NCBI RefSeq assembly: GCF_013839425.1
Contig: NZ_JACDNP010000002.1
Span: forward strand, 187,453 to 251,452
Direction: 5' to 3'
Length of the DNA: 64,000 bases
Source of the DNA: Halorhabdus salina
Lineage (GTDB): Archaea; Halobacteriota; Halobacteria; Halobacteriales; Haloarculaceae
Shown: positions 52,929 through 62,153 of the stretch, piece by piece
Numbering within the stretch: position 1 is the first letter of the stretch
How the letters are laid out: each line of letters starts with the position of its first letter
Made by a program: the position numbers and the translations under genes
Notes under the pieces: generated by a model
What the model was told of the DNA's origin: nothing
What the model saw: the letters and a program-made list of their open reading frames with translations, nothing else
Databases searched by the model: none

Positions 52929-55208
52929 TTATTGCTCGATCGGGAGTCGTTCCGCCTCGTCCGGCCGTAGGTATCGCCAGACGGCCAACAGCACCTCGAA
53001 GACGACGATCAGGCCGACCGTCAGCGCCGCTGCGGTCGTCGGTTCGAGTGCCACGTCGGCCGCCCGGTCCAGCAGGAACGGATTCGGACTGGTGAGATAG
53101 CCGATCACCAGCGAGAGCAGCCACACCGGCGATCGAAGCCTGAACAGCGACACCCGGCCGGTGAACAGCCGCCGTCGCCACTTGCCGATCGGCAGGTACC
53201 GGCGGAGCAGGAACATCGCGAGTTCGTAGCCCGCGATGATCGCGCCGCCGACGACCAGCGGCGTCACGCCAAGGAGGTCGTTGCTCTCGATGAAGCCACG
53301 GACCAGGGCCGGGAGCGCCTCGTAGTAGCCGTCCGGAAGCGTGGCGCTGCTGGCGAGATACCCCGTCAGGCCGGCCAGGACCCAGGCGTAGGGCCGGCGA
53401 GCCGCCACGGCCCTGGGGGACGGCAGCAGTCCCTCGCTGCCCGTCCAGGAGAGCAACAGGAGCGTCCCCTCGAACAGGACGATCATGGTCGCGGCGACGA
53501 TGAACGGGGCCATCCCGGTCGGGTCGGGGTTGAAGATGAACGCGATCCCGGCGAAGGCCGCCCAGAATAGTAGCCGCCGGTCGGCCAGCCACTGCCGGGA
53601 GGTGACGCCCATCATGATCGCCAACATCATGAACAGGGGAATCTGGAAAATCGCAGCGAAAAAGCCCATCATCAGGACCATCAGGTCGAACGTCTGGGTC
53701 AGCCCGAAGGCGATGTCGACCGCCCCCTCGGAGTAGTACAGGAAGTACGTGAAGATTGCCGGGAGGACGAGCAGGTACGCGAAGGCGACGCCGACCGCCG
53801 CCAAGACGAGACTCGTCGGAACCGCCGCGAGGTAGTAGCGGCGTTCCCGCGGGAACAGGCCCGGGCGCATGAACAGATACGTCTCGTAGACGAACGCGGG
53901 CAGGGCAATGACGAATCCAGCCAGTGTCGATACCTTCAACCGGGCGAATATCACCGCTAGCGGCGCGTATACCCGCGGGCAGGCGGGCTTGATCGTCGCA
54001 GCGTCGGCCATCGCCACGCCCGGGCCGGCACCGACATCGCCCATCACGCCCGTGACGATAGTGGCCGGCTGCCAGGGAACGGCACTCGTGGTCGGGCACA
54101 ATTCGAAGCTCCCCGGCAGGAACGCGTACCAAATCGTGTTGATGATCTGCTCGCCAAACGGAAACACGACGGCGCTAACACCGGCCATCAACACGATAAT
54201 GACGCCCAACCGCTTGACCATCTCCTCGACGTGTACTGCCAGGGGCATCTCCTGGTCGTCGGGGGCATGATCGGGGTCGATCTCGTCGGCGGGTGTGTCA
54301 CCCCGATATGCGTCCCCGTCCGCGACGCCGGCCGCCGTCGGGCCGTCGTCATCGCCCGCAAGCTCCGCCGGATCTCGTCTTCGAGATGGCGGTTGCCCCG
54401 CCTCTTGGCCACCACGCTGGCCCTCTCGAGGACCGTGGGGCCGTCCATCAGTATCGTCCGTGTCGGCGGGATCGTCGGAATCGGCGCCAGCACCAGCCTC
54501 GCTCGGCAAACCAGCGTCGCCGTGGGCCGCTGGGTCGAGGTTCTCGTCTTCGTCCTCGGGATCCCATTCGACGGTCCTGAACTCGTCTTCGCTGGTGATT
54601 GTTCCATCGACGGGATCCGGCTCCATCGTCTCCATGTCGGTGACGCTGTCCTCGTCGATGAGTTCTTTAGCCAACTCCTCGCTTGGCTCGGTTACGTCGT
54701 CTTCACCGTCTTCGTCGTCGGATACGTCACTGTCTCCGGTATCCGCCTCGTCGGTGGTCCCCTCGTCAGCGTCCGCTTCGTCTCTGCCACTCGACACCTC
54801 ACCGCTTTCGTCAGTGGACTCGTCACCGTCTTCGGGACCCGCATCCGCCGCAGCTTGGGCGGCGGCCTCGTTCCAATCCGCAGAATCCTCGTCTCCGGCC
54901 TCGCTGCCGTCTGCACGGTCCTGATCGCCCGTTTCCTGGTCGGCATCCTCGGAGCCATCGCCCGACGTATCGCTCCCATCGCCTGGGCCGTCTCCGTCGT
55001 CGCGTGGGTCAACGGTCGAGGACTCAGAACTGCCATCGTCGTCGAACGTCTCGGCTGAGTCGGTCTCCGCACGACGTTCGTCCCCGTTTTCGTCAGTGGT
55101 GGCCGCCGAGTGATCGGTCTCGTCATCGGGTCCGTTCGATCGCTCGGGGGCGGGTTCGTCCGCGGTGGCGTCGGATTCGTCGCCATCGGGGACGTCGCCG
55201 TCGGTCAT
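52929..55208 (-). CDS. tatC: Sec-independent translocase TatC with long acidic N-terminus (TatCo type)
   Basis: A 759-residue protein. Residues 1-325 are an extremely acidic disordered region (rich in D, E, G, S, T). Residues 330-600 are a TatC core: VHVEEMVKRLGVIIVLMAGVS, ALPAFVYETYLFMRPGLFPRERRYYLAAVPTSLVLAAVGVAFAYLLVLPAIFTYFL and FDLMVLMMGFFAAIFQIPLFMMLAIMM. The last 150 residues add about four extra membrane helices. TatC binds twin-arginine signals; haloarchaea export most secreted proteins this way and need TatCo or TatCt. The exceptional acidic extension may sit in the cytosol at high salt. It is divergent from the fused tatCt gene 105 nt away. Confidence 0.88.
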   Translation of the reverse strand: MTDGDVPDGDESDATADEPAPERSNGPDDETDHSAATTDENGDERRAETDSAETFDDDGSSESSTVDPRDDGDGPGDGSDTSGDGSEDADQETGDQDRADGSEAGDEDSADWNEAAAQAAADAGPEDGDESTDESGEVSSGRDEADADEGTTDEADTGDSDVSDDEDGEDDVTEPSEELAKELIDEDSVTDMETMEPDPVDGTITSEDEFRTVEWDPEDEDENLDPAAHGDAGLPSEAGAGADSDDPADTDDTDGRPHGPREGQRGGQEAGQPPSRRRDPAELAGDDDGPTAAGVADGDAYRGDTPADEIDPDHAPDDQEMPLAVHVEEMVKRLGVIIVLMAGVSAVVFPFGEQIINTIWYAFLPGSFELCPTTSAVPWQPATIVTGVMGDVGAGPGVAMADAATIKPACPRVYAPLAVIFARLKVSTLAGFVIALPAFVYETYLFMRPGLFPRERRYYLAAVPTSLVLAAVGVAFAYLLVLPAIFTYFLYYSEGAVDIAFGLTQTFDLMVLMMGFFAAIFQIPLFMMLAIMMGVTSRQWLADRRLLFWAAFAGIAFIFNPDPTGMAPFIVAATMIVLFEGTLLLLSWTGSEGLLPSPRAVAARRPYAWVLAGLTGYLASSATLPDGYYEALPALVRGFIESNDLLGVTPLVVGGAIIAGYELAMFLLRRYLPIGKWRRRLFTGRVSLFRLRSPVWLLSLVIGYLTSPNPFLLDRAADVALEPTTAAALTVGLIVVFEVLLAVWRYLRPDEAERLPIEQ

Positions 55209-55313
55209 CGTTTCGCCGGGTTAGCCCCCGGCTATTGTAAGCCTTCTTTTCGCTCCCTGGAAAGGCGATGGACAAATTGATAACAGCGAGTTCGTTACCA
55301 CAACCGAACGGCT

Positions 55314-57485
55314 ATGTCCGGCGCGATCGACGACGACACCCGTCGCACCCTCGCCAGCGGCCGGGAGACGCTGGGCGCAGTGCTGCGATCGGCCCAAAAA
55401 GACTTACAGAAAGTCTTTATCGCGTTCGTCCTCGGTCTCGTCGGCTCGATCTGGTTCCTGCGAACGTTCGCCTGGGAACGACTGAAAACCGACCTCTTCG
55501 CCCAGATGCCACCGGAGATTCGCGAGGCGACGCGTGTCGTCGCCGTCACGCCCTTCGACGTTATCCTTCTACAGGTGAAAATCGGCCTCATCGTCGGTGG
55601 ACTGCTCGCAGTCCCGCTAGTGCTCTATTTCTCTCGTGACGCGCTTCGCCGCCGCGGCTATTGGCCACAGGCACCGATCGCTCGCTGGAAACTCGTCTTG
55701 CTGGCAACGGCCCTGGTCGTCCTGTTCGTCGGTGGCATCTTCTATGCGTACACCGTCTTCTTCCCGATCATGTTCTCGTTCCTGGCGACGAACGCGATCA
55801 ACGCCGGGTTCACGCCGACCTATCACATCGTCAAGTGGGCCCAGTTCGTCGCCCTGCTGGCACTATCCTTTGGCCTCGCGGCCGAGCTCCCGCTGGTGAT
55901 GAGTACGCTTGCCTATAGCGAAATCGTTCCCTACGAGACGTTCCGCGATAAGTGGAAGTACGCCGTCCTCGGCCTGTACGCCGGCGGTGCTGTGTTCACG
56001 CCACCCGACCCCCTGACACAGCTCATGTGGGCGACGCCGCTGGTCGGCCTGTATGCGGTCAGCCTCCGGCTGACGCGACTGGTCGTCGTGACCAAACGCT
56101 CCAGTGAGAAGATCGACGTGATGGCCGCGTTACGCGATCGCTGGAACGTCCTGGCCGGCAGTGCCGTCGTTGCCTTCGGTGCTACCTGGGCGTTTTTCGC
56201 CCGTGGGGGAATCGCTGCCGTCAACCGTGGCCTGGACGCCATACCCTACGACATCGGCGGAGTCCCGACGCTCGGTGAGGCATTCGGCGTCTCGAATGCC
56301 ATCGCGTCGGCGCTGGTCGCAAGCATCGTTGCGCTGCTGGTCGTCGGTTGGGTCGCCTACCGGACCGTCTCAACACGGCTCGACGAACAGGCCGGGCTTG
56401 CGGCCCAGACGCTGGGTGATCCAAGCGCGATCGATCTGGACAATCTCGATGCGGCCGGCGTCGAGGCGGCACCGCCGGAGGCCTTCGAATCGCTTGCCGA
56501 AGAAGAGGCACTCGCTCACGCCCAGCGGGCGATGGACGAAGACGACCCCGAGAAGGGACAACTCATCATCGAGCGCTTCGACGAGGCAGCTGAACGGGCC
56601 GACCGAGACAGTGAGGAAGCCGAGGAAGCCGAGGATGGCAGCGTCGTCTCGGAGACGACGACCAACGTTGTCGATGCCTTCACCGAGGAGGAGACCACCG
56701 AGGAAGACATCGGCGGGTACTACTACGACATCGCCTTTATCGTCGATTCGCTCACCTCCAAGGCCTTCCGGGTGGTCGCGGTGTTCGGTACCGTCCTGGC
56801 GGCGGCGTTCATGTACCTCTACACCGGCGGGATCAACGACATCCGCGCGGACTTCGTCTCGCGGCTCCCGGAAGCGATGGCCGCCGACGTCGACATCGTC
56901 AATCTCCACCCCGTCGAGCACCTCATCTTCGAGATCAAGTTCTCGACGCTGCTGGCGCTGGTCGTCGTTGCCCCGCTCATCCTCTATTACATCTGGCCGG
57001 CACTGAAGGAGCGAGGGTATGCCACTGGCGACCGTCGCGTCCTGCTGGTCTGGGGCGGGTCGATCGTCGTCGGCCTCTCGCTTGGTAGCTATATCGGCTA
57101 CAGTTTCGTCGCGCCGTCGGTCATCTCCTGGCTGGCTGCCGACGCCCTGAATGCACACATGGTCGTCGCCTATCGGATCAACAGTTTCGGCTGGCTGGTC
57201 GTGTTCACGACCGTTGGGATCGGCCTGCTCGCAGAGATTCCAGTGTCAATGTTGCTGTTCGATCGCGGCGGGATCGTCTCCTATCGGGCGATGCGCGAGT
57301 ACTGGCGTGGGGTCATCATTGCCATCTTCGTGGGAGCCGCACTGTTGACACCGAGCGGCATGTTCTCGATGCTCCTGCTCGCCCTGCCGGCCGCGCTCGC
57401 GTACCTGTTCGGGCTGGCGATCCTGTGGGCCGTCACGCTCGGCGGTCGCCGTGGCGGCGGCCGACAGCGTCGCGTCGTCGGCTGA
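55314..57485 (+). CDS. tatCt: tandem TatC fusion protein (TatCt)
   Basis: A 723-residue protein made of two TatC domains, residues 15-330 and 470-715, joined by an acidic linker (about 370-465). Each half has six helices and the same periplasmic/cytoplasmic signature: first LGLVGSIWFLRTF...YFSRDALRRRGYWPQAPIARWKLV, second LAAAFMYLYTGGIND...LILYYIWPALKERGYATGDRRVLL. Such TatCt fusions are known only in haloarchaea, where TatCt is involved in Tat export with TatA proteins. It starts at ATG 55314 in a divergent pair with the other tatC. Between 55209 and 55313 there is room for a bidirectional promoter; a GATAACAGCG is the only AT-richer stretch. Confidence 0.88.
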   Translation: MSGAIDDDTRRTLASGRETLGAVLRSAQKDLQKVFIAFVLGLVGSIWFLRTFAWERLKTDLFAQMPPEIREATRVVAVTPFDVILLQVKIGLIVGGLLAVPLVLYFSRDALRRRGYWPQAPIARWKLVLLATALVVLFVGGIFYAYTVFFPIMFSFLATNAINAGFTPTYHIVKWAQFVALLALSFGLAAELPLVMSTLAYSEIVPYETFRDKWKYAVLGLYAGGAVFTPPDPLTQLMWATPLVGLYAVSLRLTRLVVVTKRSSEKIDVMAALRDRWNVLAGSAVVAFGATWAFFARGGIAAVNRGLDAIPYDIGGVPTLGEAFGVSNAIASALVASIVALLVVGWVAYRTVSTRLDEQAGLAAQTLGDPSAIDLDNLDAAGVEAAPPEAFESLAEEEALAHAQRAMDEDDPEKGQLIIERFDEAAERADRDSEEAEEAEDGSVVSETTTNVVDAFTEEETTEEDIGGYYYDIAFIVDSLTSKAFRVVAVFGTVLAAAFMYLYTGGINDIRADFVSRLPEAMAADVDIVNLHPVEHLIFEIKFSTLLALVVVAPLILYYIWPALKERGYATGDRRVLLVWGGSIVVGLSLGSYIGYSFVAPSVISWLAADALNAHMVVAYRINSFGWLVVFTTVGIGLLAEIPVSMLLFDRGGIVSYRAMREYWRGVIIAIFVGAALLTPSGMFSMLLLALPAALAYLFGLAILWAVTLGGRRGGGRQRRVVG

Positions 57486-57536
57486 GACCACCGGCTCGCC
57501 CCGTCTTTGGCCCACTCGACACCCCAGGAACGCGAA

Positions 57537-58748
57537 CTAGAGGGCAAAGACGAGTTCGAAGGTCACCGCGGAGGCGACCGTCGCCATCACGGGAACGACG
57601 TTCTGCATGAAGAGGACGCGACCGGTCGTCGCCGGGTCGAACAGATCCGATGCGTGTGGAATCTCCGCAGTTTCGCCTGCCTCGATCGGTTCCGGCTCCG
57701 TTTGCTCCGGCGCTTCGATGTCCGGATCACCGACGGTCGCCTCGTCCTTATCGGCGGCCAGGGCACCGACTGACATTCGGGGCGACTCCTGGCCGGTAAC
57801 CGCCTTCTCTAAGGCGACGGCGCGGGTTGCACGCCCCCAGCCCAGACCGACGATGCAAGTGGTCGCGATCACGACGAAACTCGCAGGGATCTTGGCCGCC
57901 GACAGTCCGATGACGATCGAGGATGCCACGACAGCGACGACGATCGCTGCGGTCAGTGGCAGGTCGGTAATGTCGTTCCCGAGTGTCTCCATGGTGCGCC
58001 GAGCGATCGTGAACGTCCCGATTGCGACGGCGATCGATCCGACGACGATGGCGACATTCATGTCCAGTTCACCCGAGCCAACGAGTGGCGCGATGGCGTT
58101 GGCAATATTGCTCGTCCCTGAACTGAACGCCATCAGACAGCCGATCGCGATCAGGACGGTCGTCCCGATCAGTTCTCGACGGCTCGTTTCCGGCCCAGGG
58201 ACAGGGTGGGGAACGAATCCGTCACGGTCGAGTGCCACGAGTGGCCCCTCGGACTGATCGATCGCGATCAATCGCCGGAGTCGAGGGTAGAAGTACCGAC
58301 CGATCACCGCCGAGATCCAGAAGCCCAGAACCGGGGAGGCCAGCCACCAGGAGACGATCCCGCCAACGACCTCCCAGTTCAGGGATCCGGTTGCGATCCC
58401 AAGACCGGCAATGGCCCCGACGGCCGTCATCGACGTCGAAGCGGGGACCCCCGAAACGTTACCGAGCAGGAGCGCCCCGCCGATGAAAAATAACACGACG
58501 ATGCTGACCGGCAGCGAGAAGACACTGGGATCGGTCAGGAGGTCCCGACCCAGCGTGTCGACGACGCGACGGCCGATGGTGAACGCCCCCAGGAAGAAAA
58601 ACACGGACATCAGCGCTGCCGCCGTGACCTTGCCGATCGCTCCAGCGCCTACTGCCGGTCCGAACGCCGGCCCCGTCGTGGCACCGCCGACGTTGTACGC
58701 GACGAAACACGCGATCAGGACACCGACAACCAGTAGCACCTCAACCAT
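57537..58748 (-). CDS. pit: PiT-family inorganic phosphate transporter
   Basis: A 403-residue carrier with two homologous halves, each led by the PiT signature: AYNVGGATTGPAFGPAVGAGAIG (about 16-38) and MAFSSGTSNIANAIAPLVGSG (about 210-230). Ten or so helices; an acidic loop (about 325-380; EAPEQTEPEPIEAGE) precedes the last helix. PiT proteins take up phosphate with a cation. The canonical G-A-N-D motif is replaced by G-G-A-T in the first repeat and G-T-S-N in the second. Start MVEVLL at 58748 or MGDSM at 58760. It is convergent with the tatCt gene. Confidence 0.88.
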   Translation of the reverse strand: MVEVLLVVGVLIACFVAYNVGGATTGPAFGPAVGAGAIGKVTAAALMSVFFFLGAFTIGRRVVDTLGRDLLTDPSVFSLPVSIVVLFFIGGALLLGNVSGVPASTSMTAVGAIAGLGIATGSLNWEVVGGIVSWWLASPVLGFWISAVIGRYFYPRLRRLIAIDQSEGPLVALDRDGFVPHPVPGPETSRRELIGTTVLIAIGCLMAFSSGTSNIANAIAPLVGSGELDMNVAIVVGSIAVAIGTFTIARRTMETLGNDITDLPLTAAIVVAVVASSIVIGLSAAKIPASFVVIATTCIVGLGWGRATRAVALEKAVTGQESPRMSVGALAADKDEATVGDPDIEAPEQTEPEPIEAGETAEIPHASDLFDPATTGRVLFMQNVVPVMATVASAVTFELVFAL

Positions 58749-59089
58749 ACTGTCCCCCAACGAGACGTGTCTGGTGGCTGCATACCGGCGTCCACAATAT
58801 CAATCGCTCGGTCAAGGAACGGCCGCGGACGGGGCGTTGCCACCAATGGACGAGACAAAATGAGGAGGGTGAAAGAATCGCCCAGTTCGGATCGCGATGC
58901 TAAAGTACTCCAGAGATAATCCCTGGGTATGCCCAAGGTTTATTCCATCAGGTAAACAACAGAAACTTAACCCTGCGGCTAGTAATGTAGGTTACAATGA
59001 GGTGCCAAAACCACAACCGATGACACTCATGTATGGCATTTCGAATACCGAATTTGAATATATGATTTTTGTCAATAGTGGTGGGGAGG
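58749..59089. other. boundary of the integrated element, no gene
   Basis: This 341-bp gap passes from GC-rich host-like DNA (to about 58890) to AT-rich DNA. It contains CCCTGGGTATGCCCAAGG (58920-58937), an imperfect inverted repeat. No tRNA gene, the usual integration target, could be recognised. A weak 10-bp direct match AATCGCCCAG occurs at 58876-58885 and at 63989-63998. The left attachment site is therefore not fixed. Confidence 0.4.
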
Positions 59090-59602
59090 ATGCCTGAGAA
59101 GAAGCGAATCACCTTCGATGTTAGTAAGGAGCGCAAAGAGCGCTGGAGACAAGCACTGGATTCTGATCCTCATACGCAATACCTCTCCCAGTTTATTCGT
59201 CTCGCCGTTGAGCAGTACATCAATGACGATGGATCAGATGGTGCTGAACTACCCCCAGATTTAGAGGAGGATCTCCGGGATCTTACGGGTACTCAACAAA
59301 CCCTCCTCCGGCGGCTCGATGAGATGCGAACCCAATTAGACGACATCCGCGAGTCCGTTGGCAGCACTACCAACCCGGAAGTAGAGGCTCTGGCAAATGA
59401 CATCTTCCAGCAGCTGCCCCATGAGTCAACCATCAAGAGTGACAGTGTCCTTGAGCCAGATGGCTCTCCTCCAGGGACTGTTGATTGGCTTCAGGATCGA
59501 GTAGAGGCTTCTTCATATCGAATCGAAGCCGCTCTCAACCACTTGCAGTCAACCACCTACGCTGTTCACCAGTCTGACGATCAGTACTACAGAGATTCCT
59601 AA
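59090..59602 (+). CDS. ribbon-helix-helix protein preceding the recombinase
   Basis: A 170-residue protein. Residues 3-45 look like a ribbon-helix-helix DNA-binding domain (KKRITFDVSKERKERWRQAL, then YLSQFIRLAVEQYIN). Residues 60-110 form a probable coiled coil, and a conserved-looking C-terminal domain (VDWLQDRVEASSYRIEAALNHLQ) ends the protein. It precedes the integrase by 4 nt, so it is probably an excisionase-like or regulatory partner. ATG 59090 stands right after GGGGAGG, an evident ribosome-binding site; the start at 59069 is less likely. No functional data for the family are known to me. Confidence 0.8.
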   Translation: MPEKKRITFDVSKERKERWRQALDSDPHTQYLSQFIRLAVEQYINDDGSDGAELPPDLEEDLRDLTGTQQTLLRRLDEMRTQLDDIRESVGSTTNPEVEALANDIFQQLPHESTIKSDSVLEPDGSPPGTVDWLQDRVEASSYRIEAALNHLQSTTYAVHQSDDQYYRDS

Positions 59603-59606
59603 TAGA

Positions 59607-60547
59607 ATGTCAGACACCACTAATCAACACATCCAGAGGTTCCTCAACCGAGTACGTGGGATGAAGTCTGAGGGCACCTATGAAGCGCGGTACAACGCCC
59701 TACAGAAGTATGAGACATGGCTCTCAGCGAAAGATCTCTCGGTTACTGAGGTAACACCCTTGGACATTGAGGACTACCTCACATGGCTATCTAATGAGGG
59801 CTATGCGCCGAATACCATCGACAGCTATTATGCTGCTGTTCGACTCCTCTATAAGTTTCTTCTCCGCAACAAGACGCTTGAGGAAAACCCTGCAGCTAAT
59901 ATCGATCAGGGGAACCTCAAGTCCCTCACTTCTGGGACGAAAAAGCAGGAGTCAGCAGTCAAGGCCTACGTTACCGAACCAGAGAAGGAGGCTCTCGTAG
60001 AGCATACCCCTACCCCTACACTGCGGAATCGGCTCATCATCCGGCTTCTATGGCAAACAGGCCTTCGGAGGAGTGAACTTGCGACCATTGAACTCAGCGA
60101 CCTAGATCAAGACGAGCGCACCATCGACGTATACTCGCAAAAGACTCACTCCTCCCGCACGGTCTATTATCAGCCTTCTCTTGATTTCCTTTTAGAACAG
60201 TGGCTCTCCGGTGGCTACCGGGACTCCTACCCACCGGCTCCCGATAGCCCATATTTAGTCCCGAGCAAGCGGCGGGAACACATCGATAGCGATGCTATTG
60301 GTAGGATAGTTGTCCAGGCTGCTAAAAACGCAGACATCCAAGAAGTACTGTACCGTAATGCCGATGAGAAGCCGCGCTATCGGATTACAGCCCATGCTCT
60401 CCGACATGGTCTATACACTCGATCAAATCTGGAATCGATCTACGGCGGGTACAGCAGCATCTCGGCCATCAAAACCTGAGTACGACTGAACGTTACCTCC
60501 AATTTGTCGATGAAGACGTCAAGGAAGCCTACCAAGACTTTGTGTAG
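59607..60547 (+). pseudogene. int: tyrosine recombinase/integrase, frameshifted near the C-terminus
   Basis: The first 268 residues are a XerC/phage-type integrase: SAM-like N-domain (FLNRVRGMKSEGTYEARYNALQKY), catalytic R154 in TGLRRSEL and H263-x-x-R266-H267 in HALRHG. The frame then reads LYTRSNLESIYGGYSS and stops at 60479. In another frame the DNA continues perfectly as SIHSIKSGIDLRRVQQHLGH, QNLSTTERYLQFVDEDVKEAYQDFV and stop at 60547, with the missing LGH histidine and catalytic tyrosine (ERY). A loss of one or a few bases around 60410-60420 explains this. As it stands the 290-residue product lacks the nucleophile. Sequencing error or recoding cannot be excluded. Confidence 0.75.
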
Positions 60548-60575
60548 CACACTTAATATATTTAAATAGGTGTGC
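60547..60575. repeat. inverted repeat with AT-rich core after the recombinase gene
   Basis: GCACAC (60547-60552) and GTGTGC (60570-60575) flank TTAATATATTTAAATAG, a 17-nt AT-only core but for the last base. It begins at the recombinase stop codon. It may be a terminator, a recombination core or a replication/unwinding element. Confidence 0.6.
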
Positions 60576-60863
60576 GATTTGGGATCGCTTCTCTTCGTCT
60601 ATTGTAATAAATGGAAGATTCAAAACCACGGCACTGCGGTGTGGTTTAGAGATGGCTACCGTACAACAATACTGTAGACAGTATTGGGTGGCGGTAATAC
60701 ACAGTACTCCCTCATTCGCAATTGACTACCTCTATTGTTCAGAACTCACTGTCCAGCTATTTCACATGGGTCTAGTGTCTAATTCATAGGGGTACGCGTT
60801 AGACAATTCTTGCACAACCAAAAAGCAAAAAGTGACGCTTGGGAAATAGCTGGCTCACATTAC
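60576..60863. other. non-coding stretch with strong hairpins
   Basis: No supported gene. It contains AAACCAC/GTGGTTT (60623-60629 and 60641-60647, 11-nt loop) and the near-perfect palindrome CAATACTGTAGACAGTATTG (60667-60686; 8-bp arms, TAGA centre). Hairpins and AT-rich DNA between recombinase and replication genes could belong to an origin or to a small RNA; neither is demonstrated. The tail has a TTG in frame with the next gene at 60810. Confidence 0.4.
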
Positions 60864-62129
60864 ATGACTGCTGGATTATCGGATGCTGTTGATAAAATAC
60901 CTGAGCAGGAATTAGCTGAGTTGGTAGCTCAGCTAAAGCGCCGTAAAGGTGAGCAAGCAGAAGTAAAATCGACCGGAGAAAAGTGGTTTGTCCTCTCTGC
61001 TACTGACTCAGGAACTGACCTCATTTGGGTATTGGAAGAGGCGCCAAACCATGAACAGGAGCTACAGAAGTTTCGCTCCTTTGCGGAGAAGAAGAATGTT
61101 GACCGCCCGGTTTTGGCGAGTACCGGCCAGATTAATGGCAAAATTCGTAGAGCTGCCGAGTCTGTAGACGTTGATCTCCTAACTCGGGAAGACATTGTTG
61201 ATGGAATTAAATCTGAGGATTTAGCCGAATCTGTTACATCAAGGTTCTTTGACGAATCTGGCGATAACACCCACGTAGAGGACCCCAATCCGTCTTCTAG
61301 CGGCTCACCACCAACGAGCACTCAAAAAGAGGATCGCTCTATTAGCGATATAGCTCTAGAAGCTTCAGGTAATGTAAAAGAAAAGCATCTCTCTGACACC
61401 GAAACTTCCCGCCCCATTTTGTCTTATCTCCACCCAGAAGAACAACTGCAATATCTCTTCTACCACTGGCGGAAAGGTGTACGAATTGAGGGTCCAAATG
61501 GGGATGTAGACACTCCATACAACACTGGAATCTTTAGCGCGAAGCGGAGGTACTTGCTAATAACTGACAAACGCGTTTTATTTATAGCGGGTGATCCAGA
61601 TTCGAACGACGAATCCCTAGATATCCCTCATTCCAAAATCAAACGCGTAGAATCGGAATTGAAAATAATGAAGCAATTCCTCAAAATTGAAACTCACGAC
61701 GGGCGAGTTATCACATTCTTTGATGGAGGGCATGAGGCTGAACATCTGCCTGACGCTAAAGAATATTTATCCAAGGAATTGAATCAGGCTGGTGGAGGCC
61801 CGGTGGGAACTCAGGAAAATGTGGAGAGAGAGGATTCTAACAATCATACTTCGGAAATAGATCCATTAGAGTCCTCAGATAAGTCAAAAAAGGACATTAC
61901 CGTCGGCTTGATACTTTCTTACATTGTCGGTGCTGTAACCTTCTTAGGTGTATTTTTTGTTGATTACAGCGTTCCTGCATACATTCCTTTGTTCCTCTCT
62001 GGGGTCATAGTCTTCCCCCCGACAAGGAGGTGGTTAGAAGATTCATTCAATATCAAGATGAGCCGATGGCTCGTGGTGGTAACATTCGTTCTATTACAGA
62101 TTATTGGTGGGGCACTGATGGGGCCATGA
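60864..62129 (+). CDS. multi-domain protein: nuclease-like, PH-like and transmembrane regions
   Basis: A 421-residue protein (ATG 60864; a TTG at 60810 would add 18 residues). Residues 20-130 look like an Mrr/restriction-endonuclease-type fold: ELVAQLKRRKGEQAEVKSTGEKWFVLSA, then LIWVLEEAPNHEQELQKFRSFAEKKNVDRPVLASTG and IRRAAESVDVDLLTREDI, the usual strand-helix pattern with lysine and glutamate, though a clear PD-(D/E)xK is not seen. Residues about 190-300 form a bacterial PH-like domain (GIFSAKRRYLLITDKRVLFIAGD, then SKIKRVESELKIMKQFLKIETHDGRVITFF). An acidic linker and three to four hydrophobic helices (345-421) follow. The combination suggests a membrane-associated defence or stress protein; function unknown. 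Confidence 0.65.
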   Translation: MTAGLSDAVDKIPEQELAELVAQLKRRKGEQAEVKSTGEKWFVLSATDSGTDLIWVLEEAPNHEQELQKFRSFAEKKNVDRPVLASTGQINGKIRRAAESVDVDLLTREDIVDGIKSEDLAESVTSRFFDESGDNTHVEDPNPSSSGSPPTSTQKEDRSISDIALEASGNVKEKHLSDTETSRPILSYLHPEEQLQYLFYHWRKGVRIEGPNGDVDTPYNTGIFSAKRRYLLITDKRVLFIAGDPDSNDESLDIPHSKIKRVESELKIMKQFLKIETHDGRVITFFDGGHEAEHLPDAKEYLSKELNQAGGGPVGTQENVEREDSNNHTSEIDPLESSDKSKKDITVGLILSYIVGAVTFLGVFFVDYSVPAYIPLFLSGVIVFPPTRRWLEDSFNIKMSRWLVVVTFVLLQIIGGALMGP

Positions 62130-62153
62130 TCGATCCGAGGTATCGGTAATTAA

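Noticed and set aside
53908-55240. Several plus-strand frames opposite the acidic TatC extension
   Set aside because: Repetitive GAC/GAG codons leave the complementary frames open. None has motifs or a start region.
58749-59089. A tRNA gene as integration target
   Set aside because: No cloverleaf or TTCRANYC-like T-loop could be made out; neither was any found in other intergenic gaps.
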